Assembly: GCA_024653875.1 (NCBI GenBank)
Contig: JANLHE010000160.1
Location: 1 to 12,467 of the forward strand
DNA: 12,467 nucleotides
Origin: Acidobacteriota bacterium
Lineage (GTDB): Bacteria; Acidobacteriota; Vicinamibacteria; Vicinamibacterales; SCN-69-37
Direction: 5' to 3'
Both the position numbers and the translations under genes were made by a program. The notes beneath the pieces were generated by a model. That model was not told where the DNA came from, did no database searches, and saw only the letters and a program-made list of their open reading frames with translations. Positions 5,425 to 12,460 of this stretch are shown here, piece after piece (position 1 is the stretch's first letter; every line of letters starts with the position of its first letter).

Positions 5425-8388
5425 ATGAAGCGGATGCGCACTCGCGCGGTCCTCGTGCTCCCACTGGTGTTCGTCGTTGCGGCCCTCGTGCCGGCGACGG
5501 CGCAGAACACCGCGAAACGTCCCATCGGTCTTGAAGACATCCTATCGTTCCGCGCGATGACCACCACGAGCCTGTCGCCTGACGGCAAGTGGTTCGCCTA
5601 CCGCGTCGCGCCGCTCGAGGGCGACAGCGAGGTGATCGTGCGCAGCACGTCCGGCGCGCAGGAGTGGAAGTTCCCCGCCGGCGAAGGCGCGGGCCCGATG
5701 TCGTTCTCCGGCGACTCGATGTGGTTCGCGATGGCGACGTCGCTGACGCGGGCTGACGCCGTCGCGGCGCGGCGCGCGCGGCGCCCCGTGCAGACGTCGG
5801 CCCTCATCGTGAACCTGTCCACGGGCGACAAGGTCAGCGTGCCCAAGATTCGCCGCTTTGCCTTCTCCGGCGAGATGGGCGGCTGGATTGCGATGCACCG
5901 TTACGGGCCCGATGCCGCCGCCGGCGCAGCGGGTGCCGCAGGCGGACGCGCCGGCGGTGCCGCGCCGCCAGCCGCCGCGGCCGCCGCCGCTCCGCGCGAC
6001 ACGCGGCCCCGCGGCACGGACCTCATCCTGCGTGAGCTGAAGACCGGCACCGAACTCAACGTCGGCAACGTCTTTGAGTTCGCGTTCAACAAGTCCGGCA
6101 AGTTCCTGGCGCTGAACATTGACGCCGCGGATCAGGCCGGCAACGGTATTCAGATCCGGGACATGTCCTCGGGCGCGATTACGTCACTTGAGACCGACAA
6201 GGCCTTCTACGAGCGCCTCACCTGGACCACCGAAGGCGACGCGCTCTCGATGCTGAAGGGCACCGACGACAAGGCGTTCCGTGAGCGGCTGTTCTCCGTG
6301 GTGGGGTTCACCGGCTTCGGCAGCGGCGCGCCCAGGAAGGTGGTCTACGACCCGAAGCAGGACAAGACGTTTCCGGCGGACTACTCGGTCAGCGGCAATC
6401 GTTCGCCGGTCTGGACGGAGGACCGCGAGGCCCTGATCTTCGGAATCGCCGAGCTGACCAAGGTCCCGCGTCCTGCCGGCCGTGGCAACGCGACGCCGGC
6501 CGAAGGCGCCGAGGGCGCCGATGCCGGTGCGCGTGGCGCCGGGGCCGCGCCCGCGGCTGACGCCACCGAGCGTCCCAACCTGGTGGTGTGGCATTACAAG
6601 GACCCGCGCCTCCAGACCCAGCAGCGGGTGCAGGAGAACGCCGATCGCAGCTTCAGCTACGTGACGATGTATCGGCCGGGTGAGGGCAAGATGATCCGGA
6701 TTGCCGACGATGAGGTGCCGGACATTCAGATTACGGGCCGCGGGCAGTGGGCGATCGGCACGAGCGACGCGGCGTACGAGCGGATGAGCAACCTCAACGG
6801 TCAGCGCTTCCGCGACGTCTACGCGATCGACACCAAGACCGGCCGCAAGACCGTCGTGAAAAAGAACCTGCGCTGGGGGAACGCGTCATCGCCGGACACC
6901 ACGAAGTACCTCTACTACGAGAACAAGCACTTCCACGTATTCGACACGGCTACGGGCACGGCAAGGAACATCACGGAAAAGGTGCCGACGGCCTTTGTGA
7001 ACCTCGAGGACGATCACAACGTGGTGGATCCGCCCACCGGCGTGGTGGGCTGGGCGTCGGACAACCAGTACGTGCTGCTATCCGACCGCTGGGACATCTG
7101 GAGGGTGTCCGTATCCGGCGCCGAAGCGCCGGTGAACCTGACGGTCAATGGCAGGAAGGATCAGATCCGGTATCAGGGCCGCGTGCCCGGAATCTACCGG
7201 AACGAACGGGGCATCGACCTTGGCAAGCCGCAGTACTTCTCGGTCATGGCCGAGTGGACCAAGCGCGCGGGCTACGGCATTCTCGAGCCGGGCAAGACCG
7301 GCCTGAAGATGCTGCTCTGGGAAGACGCGATGATCGGCAGCCTGCAGAAGGCCGAGAAGAGTGACGCCTGGGTCTACCGCAAGGAGACGCCCACGGAAGC
7401 GCCGCAGGTGTACGTGACCGACGCCACGCTGGCGGCCGGCCGCAAGATCGTGGATATGGCCCCGTCGGCCGAGTCCCTCGCGTGGTCGGCGGGCGCGCAG
7501 CTCATCGAGTTCAAGAACGACAAGGGCGAGCGCCTTCAGGCGTCGCTGTACTTGCCCGCGAACTACGAGAAGGGCAAGTCGTACCCGACCATCGTCTACA
7601 TCTACGAGCGGCTCACCCAGGGGCACTATCAGTACGGCCGGCCGACGGCCAATGGGTTCAACCGCCAGGCCTACACGAGCAACGGCTACGCCGTGCTGCA
7701 GCCGGACATCAAGTACTACATCAACGACCCCGGCATGTCGGCCGCGTGGACGCTGCCGGCGGCGGTCAAGGCCGCCGTGGCAACCGGCGTGGTGGATCCG
7801 AAGCGCGTGGGCCTGCACGGCCACTCGTGGGGCGGGTACCAGACGGCGTTCACGATCACGCAGTCGGATGTCTTCGCGGCGGCGATTGCGGGTGCGCCGC
7901 TGACCAACATGATCAGCATGTATTCGATCATCTACAAGAACAGCGGCGGCACCAACGGCGCGATCTTTGAAAGCAGCCAGGGCCGCTTCACCACGGGCCC
8001 GTGGGACAACTGGGCGGCGTACACGCGCAACTCGCCGGTCGCGCACGCCAAGAACGTGAAGACGCCGCTCGTCATCCTGCACAACGATCAGGACGGCGCC
8101 GTGGACTTCACGCAGGGCGTGGAGTACTTCAACACGCTGCGGCGGCTGGACAAGCCGGTGGTCATGCTGGAGTACCCCGGCGAGAACCACGGCCTGGCGC
8201 GTCCGGCCAACCAGCAGGACTACACGGTGCGCATGAAGGAGTTCTTCGACCACTTCCTCAAGGGCGAGCCCGCGCCTGACTGGTGGAAGGACGGCGTGCC
8301 GCGCCTGGACATGCAGGAACACATCGACGGGCGCCTGAAGGCCCGCGAAGAAGCGAAGAAAAAAGCCGCCGGGGGCGGCGGCAAGTAA
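5425..8388 (+). CDS. Secreted S9 family peptidase (prolyl oligopeptidase-type)
   Basis: The product is 987 residues. GGAGG at 5413-5417 is 7 nt before ATG 5425; TTG 5398 is an upstream in-frame codon without support. Residues 1 to about 24 are a signal peptide (VLVLPLVFVVAALVPATAQ). A long beta-propeller-like region (about 30-690, starting with the typical SLSPDGKWFAYRV) precedes an alpha/beta-hydrolase domain. The triad is complete: Ser801 in GHSWGGY, Asp890 in HNDQDGAV, His922 in GENHGLA. It should cleave peptides in the periplasm or outside the cell; specificity is unknown. Two low-complexity Ala/Gly inserts at about 164-190 and 350-383 probably form loops on the propeller, and the C-terminus ends in a Lys/Ala/Gly-rich tail. 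At 987 residues it is longer than the roughly 700 usual for S9. It is separated by 81 nt from the DUF4126 gene and appears to have its own promoter. Confidence 0.92.
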   Translation: MKRMRTRAVLVLPLVFVVAALVPATAQNTAKRPIGLEDILSFRAMTTTSLSPDGKWFAYRVAPLEGDSEVIVRSTSGAQEWKFPAGEGAGPMSFSGDSMWFAMATSLTRADAVAARRARRPVQTSALIVNLSTGDKVSVPKIRRFAFSGEMGGWIAMHRYGPDAAAGAAGAAGGRAGGAAPPAAAAAAAPRDTRPRGTDLILRELKTGTELNVGNVFEFAFNKSGKFLALNIDAADQAGNGIQIRDMSSGAITSLETDKAFYERLTWTTEGDALSMLKGTDDKAFRERLFSVVGFTGFGSGAPRKVVYDPKQDKTFPADYSVSGNRSPVWTEDREALIFGIAELTKVPRPAGRGNATPAEGAEGADAGARGAGAAPAADATERPNLVVWHYKDPRLQTQQRVQENADRSFSYVTMYRPGEGKMIRIADDEVPDIQITGRGQWAIGTSDAAYERMSNLNGQRFRDVYAIDTKTGRKTVVKKNLRWGNASSPDTTKYLYYENKHFHVFDTATGTARNITEKVPTAFVNLEDDHNVVDPPTGVVGWASDNQYVLLSDRWDIWRVSVSGAEAPVNLTVNGRKDQIRYQGRVPGIYRNERGIDLGKPQYFSVMAEWTKRAGYGILEPGKTGLKMLLWEDAMIGSLQKAEKSDAWVYRKETPTEAPQVYVTDATLAAGRKIVDMAPSAESLAWSAGAQLIEFKNDKGERLQASLYLPANYEKGKSYPTIVYIYERLTQGHYQYGRPTANGFNRQAYTSNGYAVLQPDIKYYINDPGMSAAWTLPAAVKAAVATGVVDPKRVGLHGHSWGGYQTAFTITQSDVFAAAIAGAPLTNMISMYSIIYKNSGGTNGAIFESSQGRFTTGPWDNWAAYTRNSPVAHAKNVKTPLVILHNDQDGAVDFTQGVEYFNTLRRLDKPVVMLEYPGENHGLARPANQQDYTVRMKEFFDHFLKGEPAPDWWKDGVPRLDMQEHIDGRLKAREEAKKKAAGGGGK

Positions 8389-8398
8389 GGGGAGTCAG

Positions 8399-8448
8399 GA
8401 CCTCTGAGGTCGTTTCGCGACACGTTCGCCGAAACGACCTCAGAGGTC
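8399..8448. terminator. Stem-loop between convergent genes, probable bidirectional terminator
   Basis: Arms 8399-8417 and 8430-8448 pair perfectly over 19 bp around a 12-base loop (8418-8429). It lies between the stop of the S9 peptidase (8388) and the stop of the minus-strand gene (8455), where a shared terminator is expected. There is no T tract on either side, so it may instead stabilise 3' ends or be a dispersed palindrome: each arm itself contains a smaller palindrome, CCTC-N-GAGG. Confidence 0.6.
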
Positions 8449-8454
8449 GTTCGT

Positions 8455-9759
8455 CTAGTAGAAGATCATCATCCCGCTGCCACCGCCGCCGAATCTCGGG
8501 TTCACCACGCTGTTGAATATCGACCCGAAGCTGTAGCTGATGCCGAAGCCCATGTAGTAGCTGTGGCCCGTCGCCAGCTGGCGCCGCCGCAGCAGCACTT
8601 CCTCAGGCGTCGCGCCGCCCTTGCGCAGGGAGATCTGGTCGCGGATCCTGTCGTATCCGCCATATCCATTGAGGGAGAACCCCTTGAACAGCCGCACGTC
8701 GGCGCTCGCGTACGTGGAGATGCGATAGCGCTCGATCTTGTTCAGGTGCTGGGTGAGGTTCACGCCGGCGCCCACCGAGCCCCAGGGCTGCCGCAGGCCA
8801 AGACTTGTACTAAGCGAATGGTTGGGCACCGTTTCATCGACCTTGTCGAAAATCGTCACGTCCTTGTAGTTGTAGTGACTGGCGCCCGCCGTGTACATCA
8901 TCGTCAGCGATCTGCGCGACGATTCACTGTATGGAAAGAAGTTGAACTCCACCCCGGGCGCCACCGTGATGACCGTGTCGCTGTTGGAGAAGCTCGAATG
9001 GGAGACCGAGGCCCGGCCGCCGATCGAGAAGCGCGGCGTGATGCTCCTGACGACGAGCGAGCTGCCGCTCCAGCTTTCCGAGGTGCTCTTGATCTTGGCG
9101 CCGTCCTCGCCAAGGTCGAACTCGCTCTTGCTGTAGCTGCCATTGGCCCCCAGGCTGATCTTCCACAAGGCCGTGGTCCGGTTCGCGGACAGGCTCAAGC
9201 GGTATGAACTGAAGTTCGCGGACTCCTCGCCGTCACGATTGCCGCCGACGTTGGTGCGGAAGACCCAGTAGTTCCACGGATCCTTGGCGGGGACCACCAC
9301 GGTCGATGCGACGGCGGGCTTGGTCCACTGCACGTCGAGTTGCGCGCCCGCGGATGTATCCGCCGCATACGCGGCCACGCCAAGCCTGAAGATGCGGGCG
9401 AACTCCTTGCGGCGATCGTCACTGGTCGCCGTCTGGGCGGTGTTGAAGGTGAGTGTCCGGTCAACCTTGTCGAATCGTCCCAGGCCGATGAACTTCACCG
9501 TCCAGGCCCTGCCGCCTCCACCGGTACCCTCCGTGGTCACCAGCAGGTGAAGGTCGGCGACTGTCCGGTCGCGGACATAGTCTACAAACTGGACGTTCTG
9601 GCGAAGGTATTCGGTGTCGCATTCATAGCAGTCCACAAAGACGCGGAGTAGTTCAGCGGTTGTGGCAGAGGGAGCGGCGGTTTCCTGGGCCTGCGCAGGA
9701 CTGCACAACGCACAACACAGGAGACACACCCCGGCCAGGCGGGTGAGTCGAGTGATCAC
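8455..9759 (-). CDS. Putative outer-membrane beta-barrel protein with N-terminal CxxC domain
   Basis: The product is 434 residues. Residues 1-24 are a signal peptide (Cys-rich LAGVCLLCCALC core, cleavage AQA|QE). Residues about 36-150 form a periplasmic domain with DCYECD (Cys44, Cys47), VQFVDYVRDR, VADLHLLVTTE and GGGGRAWTVKFIG. From about 160 on, alternating polar and hydrophobic strands (SSYRLSLSANR, WKISLGANGSYS, YRISTYASADVRL, YYMGFGISYSFG) and a final aromatic residue (MMIFY) fit a beta-barrel recognised by the BAM complex. Similar unnamed proteins occur in Acidobacteria-like genomes; function is unknown. The start is GTG at 9759, needed for the signal peptide, but no SD is visible before it. 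It is 57 nt downstream of the 72-residue gene on the same strand. Confidence 0.75.
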   Translation of the reverse strand: MITRLTRLAGVCLLCCALCSPAQAQETAAPSATTAELLRVFVDCYECDTEYLRQNVQFVDYVRDRTVADLHLLVTTEGTGGGGRAWTVKFIGLGRFDKVDRTLTFNTAQTATSDDRRKEFARIFRLGVAAYAADTSAGAQLDVQWTKPAVASTVVVPAKDPWNYWVFRTNVGGNRDGEESANFSSYRLSLSANRTTALWKISLGANGSYSKSEFDLGEDGAKIKSTSESWSGSSLVVRSITPRFSIGGRASVSHSSFSNSDTVITVAPGVEFNFFPYSESSRRSLTMMYTAGASHYNYKDVTIFDKVDETVPNHSLSTSLGLRQPWGSVGAGVNLTQHLNKIERYRISTYASADVRLFKGFSLNGYGGYDRIRDQISLRKGGATPEEVLLRRRQLATGHSYYMGFGISYSFGSIFNSVVNPRFGGGGSGMMIFY

Positions 9760-9774
9760 GCGGGGTTAGACGGT

Positions 9775-9788
9775 CGGCCCGTGGGCCG
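9775..9788. repeat. Small palindrome CGGCCC-GT-GGGCCG
   Basis: Six-base arms 9775-9780 and 9783-9788 lie between the 72-residue gene and the outer-membrane protein gene. It could be a weak terminator or only a GC-rich palindrome; there is no T tract. Confidence 0.3.
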
Positions 9789-9816
9789 GTTGGGCAATTG
9801 TGGAGGACGCGCGCGA

Positions 9817-10035
9817 TCAGGCTTCGACGGCCTTGACGGCCTTCTTGCGGCGCGTGGCTTTCGCCTTCTCGGGAGCGGGTTCGCTCGACGGCGCCAGGGA
9901 CACCATCGTCGTGACGAATCGCTTGAGGCCGTGGTTGTCGAAGTCAATCACGGTGTGATGCGAGTCCGCATCGGTGACCGTACCCGGCCCGTAATTCGGC
10001 TGTGACACTCGCGCGCCTTTTGAGTACACCTTCAC
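9817..10035 (-). CDS. 72-residue SH3/Tudor-like protein with basic tail
   Basis: The first 45 or so residues (KVYSKGARVSQPNYGPGTV, HHTVIDFDNHGLKRFV, TTMVSLAP) form the beta-strand pattern of small SH3/Tudor-like proteins that begin KVYEKGxxV, with a glycine-bearing turn GPGTV; the match is from memory. The last 20 residues are rich in Lys, Arg and Ala (ATRRKKAVKAVEA), like histone H1-type tails, suggesting nucleic-acid binding by inference. GTG 10035 is chosen because GGAGG lies 5 nt upstream (complement of 10041-10045). A longer reading to ATG 10095 would run into the RRM terminator and adds no family-like sequence. It follows the RRM gene on the same strand, so readthrough past that terminator may help express it. 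Confidence 0.7.
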   Translation of the reverse strand: MKVYSKGARVSQPNYGPGTVTDADSHHTVIDFDNHGLKRFVTTMVSLAPSSEPAPEKAKATRRKKAVKAVEA

Positions 10036-10040
10036 GGGAA

Positions 10041-10045
10041 CCTCC
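10041..10045 (-). promoter_or_regulatory. SD that fixes the start of the 72-residue gene
   Basis: On the minus strand this reads GGAGG, 5 nt before GTG 10035. It is the reason for preferring this start to the upstream ATG at 10095. Confidence 0.65.
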
Positions 10046-10071
10046 GGGGTCTTGCTGCTGAATCGGGCCTG

Positions 10072-10109
10072 AAAAAACGAACGACCCGGCCGCACGAGGC
10101 GACCGGGTC
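10072..10109 (-). terminator. Rho-independent terminator of the RRM gene
   Basis: On the minus strand GACCCGG (10109-10103) pairs with CCGGGTC (10089-10083), followed by GTTCG and six T residues (10077-10072). It starts 20 nt after the RRM stop codon and ends 36 nt before the next start. The T tract and GC stem make it the best terminator in the window. Confidence 0.8.
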
Positions 10110-10129
10110 CTTAATTGTATCGCGTCTGG

Positions 10130-10459
10130 TTACCAGCGCGGCTCGCGACGACGGTTGCCGCCGCCGCCACCGTTGCCGCCGCCGCCGTACCCGCCGCCGC
10201 CGCCGAACTGGGGCTTCGGACGAGCTTCGTTGACGGCCAGATTGCGGCCACCCATCGGCTGTTCGTTGAACTGCTCGATTGCCTTCAGCGCATCCGCGTC
10301 AGTCGCCATTTCGACAAATGCGAATCCGCGTGCGCGACCCGTGGCGTTGTCACGGACAACGTTGACGGTGTCAACGGCACCGGCCTGACCGAACAAATCA
10401 CGAAGTTCGTCTTCGGTGGTGGTGTAAGGGAGATTCCCGACGTACAGTTTGCGACCCAT
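10130..10459 (-). CDS. Glycine-rich RNA-binding protein with one RRM
   Basis: The product is 109 residues. A single RRM spans residues about 3-82: RNP2 is LYVGNL (5-10) and RNP1 is RGFAFVEM (about 44-51), with aromatic residues in the RNA-facing positions. The tail (about 87-109) is Gly-rich (FGGGGGYGGGGN) and ends RRREPRW, as in the small Rbp/cold-inducible RNA-binding proteins of cyanobacteria and other bacteria. It should bind single-stranded RNA and act as an RNA chaperone; the target is unknown. AGGAG at 10466-10470 (minus strand) is 6 nt before ATG 10459. A promoter at 10653-10682 would give a leader near 190 nt with hairpins, which fits cold or structure-based control but is inferred. 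Confidence 0.92.
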   Translation of the reverse strand: MGRKLYVGNLPYTTTEDELRDLFGQAGAVDTVNVVRDNATGRARGFAFVEMATDADALKAIEQFNEQPMGGRNLAVNEARPKPQFGGGGGYGGGGNGGGGGNRRREPRW

Positions 10460-10545
10460 GAACTACTCCTGCGCCAATGACGACCCCTGCGGGCCGGGCG
10501 CCTCATCAGGCTGAATGCCCGATCAGTAACCGCGGAAGAACAGCC

Positions 10546-10563
10546 GGAACGGACTCCCGTTCC
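10546..10563 (-). other. Hairpin in the RRM gene leader
   Basis: GGAACGG at 10546-10552 pairs perfectly with CCGTTCC at 10557-10563 around 4 bases. A second 5-bp stem, 10471-10475 with 10497-10501, directly abuts the SD (10466-10470). Together they suggest a folded 5' leader. The rest of the 298-base divergent spacer (10460-10757) holds only the promoter candidates listed and no open frame I can support. Confidence 0.4.
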
Positions 10564-10652
10564 TCTTGCTTTGAAGCGATCACGTGGGGGGTTCTGATAC
10601 CAGGACTTCCAACGCGGGCATAGCTCGAAGGCCAACCTTCAGCGGAGGTTAA

Positions 10653-10682
10653 AGCCTAGCAGGGATCGGGGGTAAAGAGCAA
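10653..10682 (-). promoter_or_regulatory. Candidate promoter of the RRM gene
   Basis: On the minus strand, TTGCTC (10682-10677), an 18-nt spacer, then TAGGCT (10658-10653), preceded by an extended TGC. Transcription would start near 10646, about 187 nt before ATG 10459. Match to consensus is moderate. Confidence 0.35.
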
Positions 10683-10742
10683 AAAACTCGCGCCATGGCG
10701 AAATGGGGGCAATGGCACAAGTAGCGAAATCTCCCAAAGGCA

Positions 10743-10758
10743 TGCTTTGATCGTTCCG
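10743..10758 (+). promoter_or_regulatory. Candidate extended -10 for a leaderless ABC-F mRNA
   Basis: TGCTTTGAT at 10743-10751 fits an extended -10 and ends 6 nt before GTG 10758. No -35 and no SD are evident. The same 6-nt distance is seen before GTG 2002. Inference from geometry. Confidence 0.4.
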
Positions 10759-11210
10759 TGATCTCGTTTTCCAACATCTCCAAGCAGTACGGCAAGCAGC
10801 TCGTGTTCGTCGAGGCCAATTTCCAGCTCAACCCGGGCGACAAGGTGGGCCTGGTCGGGCCCAACGGGTCCGGGAAAACCACGCTTTTCCGCATGATTGT
10901 GGGGGAAGAGGCCCCGGAAGAGGGGGAAGTGACCGTCCCGAAGAAGCTGACCGTGGGGTACTTCCGGCAGGACGTGGAGGAGATGTCGGGCCGGTCGGTG
11001 CTGGACGAAGCCATCGCCGGGAGCGGCCGGTTGGGGGACCTGCACCACGAACTGGAGGGGCTGCAGGAGGCCATGGGCGACCCCCGCTCGCGCGGACGAC
11101 ATGGACACGATCCTGGGACGTTTTGGCGAAGTCCAGGAGGAATACGACCATCTGGGCGGCTACGGCCTCGAAAGCCAGGCGCGCGAGGTGCTCCACGGGC
11201 TGGGGTTTGA
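10758..11210 (+). CDS. ABC-F ATPase, N-terminal part, frameshifted
   Basis: This frame encodes the start of an ABC-F protein: ISFSNISKQYGKQL, Walker A GPNGSGKTT (residues 34-42), then VGYFRQDVEEMSGRSVLDEAI and LHHELEGLQEAMGD. Genuine sequence ends at about residue 108 (GAC 11079-11081); the following residues to the stop at 11210 are out of frame and not family-like. The true continuation (PARADDMDTILGRF) is in the +1 frame. Removing one C from the C5 run 11081-11085 restores a 540-residue protein ending at 12381, normal for the family. ABC-F proteins bind the ribosome E site and aid translation or relieve stalling. GTG 10758 fits the family start but has no SD. Confidence 0.8.
   Translation: MISFSNISKQYGKQLVFVEANFQLNPGDKVGLVGPNGSGKTTLFRMIVGEEAPEEGEVTVPKKLTVGYFRQDVEEMSGRSVLDEAIAGSGRLGDLHHELEGLQEAMGDPRSRGRHGHDPGTFWRSPGGIRPSGRLRPRKPGARGAPRAGV
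11081..11085 (+). other. C5 run with a one-base frameshift in the ABC-F gene
   Basis: GAC followed by CCCC and GCT reads through only if one C is dropped: GAC-CCC-GCT-CGC-GCG-GAC-GAC-ATG then gives D-P-A-R-A-D-D-M. A base-calling error in the homopolymer or a real mutation is most likely. CCC-C is also the kind of site where proline tRNA can slip +1. Confidence 0.85.
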
Positions 11211-12381
11211 CGAGGCCCGGATCGACGGGGACGTCGGCGCGCTGTCCGGCGGATGGAAGATGCGGGTGGCGATGGCCCGGGTCCTGCTGGGCCGCCCCGA
11301 AGTCCTGCTGATGGACGAACCCACGAACCACCTGGACATCGAGTCCATCATCTGGCTCGAAGGCTTTCTCAAGTCCCTTCCCGCGGCGCTCCTCATGACC
11401 TCGCACGATCGCGAGTTCATGAACCGCATCGACACCCGCATCGCCGAGATCGATGATGGCGAGATCACGGTCTATGCCGGCAACTACGAGTTCTATGAAC
11501 GCGAGCGCGCCATTCGCGAGGCGAACCGCGAGGCCGCGTACGCGCGGCAGCAGGCGATGCTGGCGAAGGAACAGCGATTCATCGACCGGTTCTCGGCGCA
11601 CGCCGCCAAGGCGGCGCAGGTGCAGAGCCGCGTGAAGGCGCTGGACAAGATCGAGAAGATCGAGCTGCCGAAGAAGCGGAAGGTCGTGGACTTCCAGTTT
11701 CGCCAGCCGCCGCGCTCCGGCGACAAGGTCGTCACGATCGAGGACCTGCACAAGGCGTACGGTTCGCACGTCGTGTACGACGGCCTCGACATGATCATCC
11801 AGCGCGGCGAGCGCTGGGCCATCATGGGCGCCAACGGCGCGGGCAAGACCACGCTGCTGCGGATGATCGCGGGCGCGCTTGAACCGGATTCCGGCCAGGT
11901 GCGGATTGGCGCCAGCGTGCAGATGGGCTACTTCGCCCAGCAGGCGCTGCAGTTGCTCGATCCGGACAAGACCATCTGGGAGCAGGCGCAGCACGACTTT
12001 CCGGGAGAGTCCGTGGGCGCGCTGCGCAGCCTGCTCGGCGCGTTTCAGTTCTCGGGCGACGAGGTGGAGAAGAAGATCCGGTCGCTCTCAGGCGGCGAAC
12101 GATCGCGGCTCGTACTGGCGCGTATGCTCATGTATCCGCCGAACCTGCTGGTGCTCGACGAACCGACGAACCACCTCGACCTGCTCACCAAGGACATGCT
12201 GATCAAGGCCCTCAAGGACTTTGAAGGGACGATGATCTTCGTCTCGCACGACCGGTCGTTCCTGCGCGGCCTGAGCACCCGGGTGCTTGAGCTCAGCGGC
12301 GACGAGCCGCACCTGTTCCCCGGGTCCTACGTCGAGTACGTGGAGCGCACCGGACACGAGGCGCCAGGAATTCATTCGTGA
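11101..12381 (+). CDS. ABC-F ATPase, main C-terminal part
   Basis: The 426-residue frame holds most of a duplicated-NBD ABC-F protein. NBD1 has signature LSGGW (48-52) and Walker B VLLMDEPTNHLD (68-79). A charged helical linker (about 133-196, YERERAIREANREA to IELPKKRKV) is the family's inter-domain segment. NBD2 has Walker A GANGAGKTT (243-251), signature LSGGE (329-333), Walker B LLVLDEP (Asp353, Glu354) and SHDRSFLRG. All ATPase residues are intact and there is no membrane segment, as expected of ABC-F. It is part of one gene with 10758-11080; ATG 11101 is only the first Met after the frameshift and has no SD, so the true start is 10758. Subfamily (EttA, Uup, YbiT or another) was not settled. 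Confidence 0.88.
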   Translation: MDTILGRFGEVQEEYDHLGGYGLESQAREVLHGLGFDEARIDGDVGALSGGWKMRVAMARVLLGRPEVLLMDEPTNHLDIESIIWLEGFLKSLPAALLMTSHDREFMNRIDTRIAEIDDGEITVYAGNYEFYERERAIREANREAAYARQQAMLAKEQRFIDRFSAHAAKAAQVQSRVKALDKIEKIELPKKRKVVDFQFRQPPRSGDKVVTIEDLHKAYGSHVVYDGLDMIIQRGERWAIMGANGAGKTTLLRMIAGALEPDSGQVRIGASVQMGYFAQQALQLLDPDKTIWEQAQHDFPGESVGALRSLLGAFQFSGDEVEKKIRSLSGGERSRLVLARMLMYPPNLLVLDEPTNHLDLLTKDMLIKALKDFEGTMIFVSHDRSFLRGLSTRVLELSGDEPHLFPGSYVEYVERTGHEAPGIHS

Positions 12382-12460
12382 GAGAAGCGCCTCTCATTTA
12401 CTATCGGGCTATTTACTATTTGTGATTGGCTATTTGTGATTTGAGAGCTTAGACTCTCTC
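12379..12460. repeat. AT-rich direct repeats between two GAGAG hairpins
   Basis: GAGAG-N6-CTCTC occurs at 12380-12395 (overlapping the ABC-F stop codon) and again at 12443-12458. Between them CTATTTGTGATT occurs at 12416-12427 and 12430-12441 (14-base period) and ATTTACTAT at 12396-12404 and 12411-12419. The stretch is far lower in GC than the rest. The first hairpin may act as a weak terminator, but there is no T tract directly after it. No gene is seen from 12382 to the end. Confidence 0.55.

Noticed and set aside
7078..8322. 414-residue minus-strand open frame opposite the S9 hydrolase domain
   Set aside because: The + strand carries the catalytic triad; the antisense frame is low-information.
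10036..10095. Longer 92-residue version of the small basic protein
   Set aside because: Its extra residues are encoded by the RRM terminator region and GGAGG points to GTG 10035.
10140..10206. Repeated CCGCCGCC-type triplets as a microsatellite or CRISPR-like array
   Set aside because: They encode the Gly-rich tail of the RRM protein; there are no spacers.
11081..11085. Programmed +1 frameshift in ABC-F
   Set aside because: CCC-C is slip-prone, but ABC-F genes are not known to need it and a homopolymer error or mutation is simpler.
10828..11994. 388-residue minus-strand open frame opposite ABC-F
   Set aside because: Spans the frameshift and both NBD motifs of the + strand gene; a shadow.
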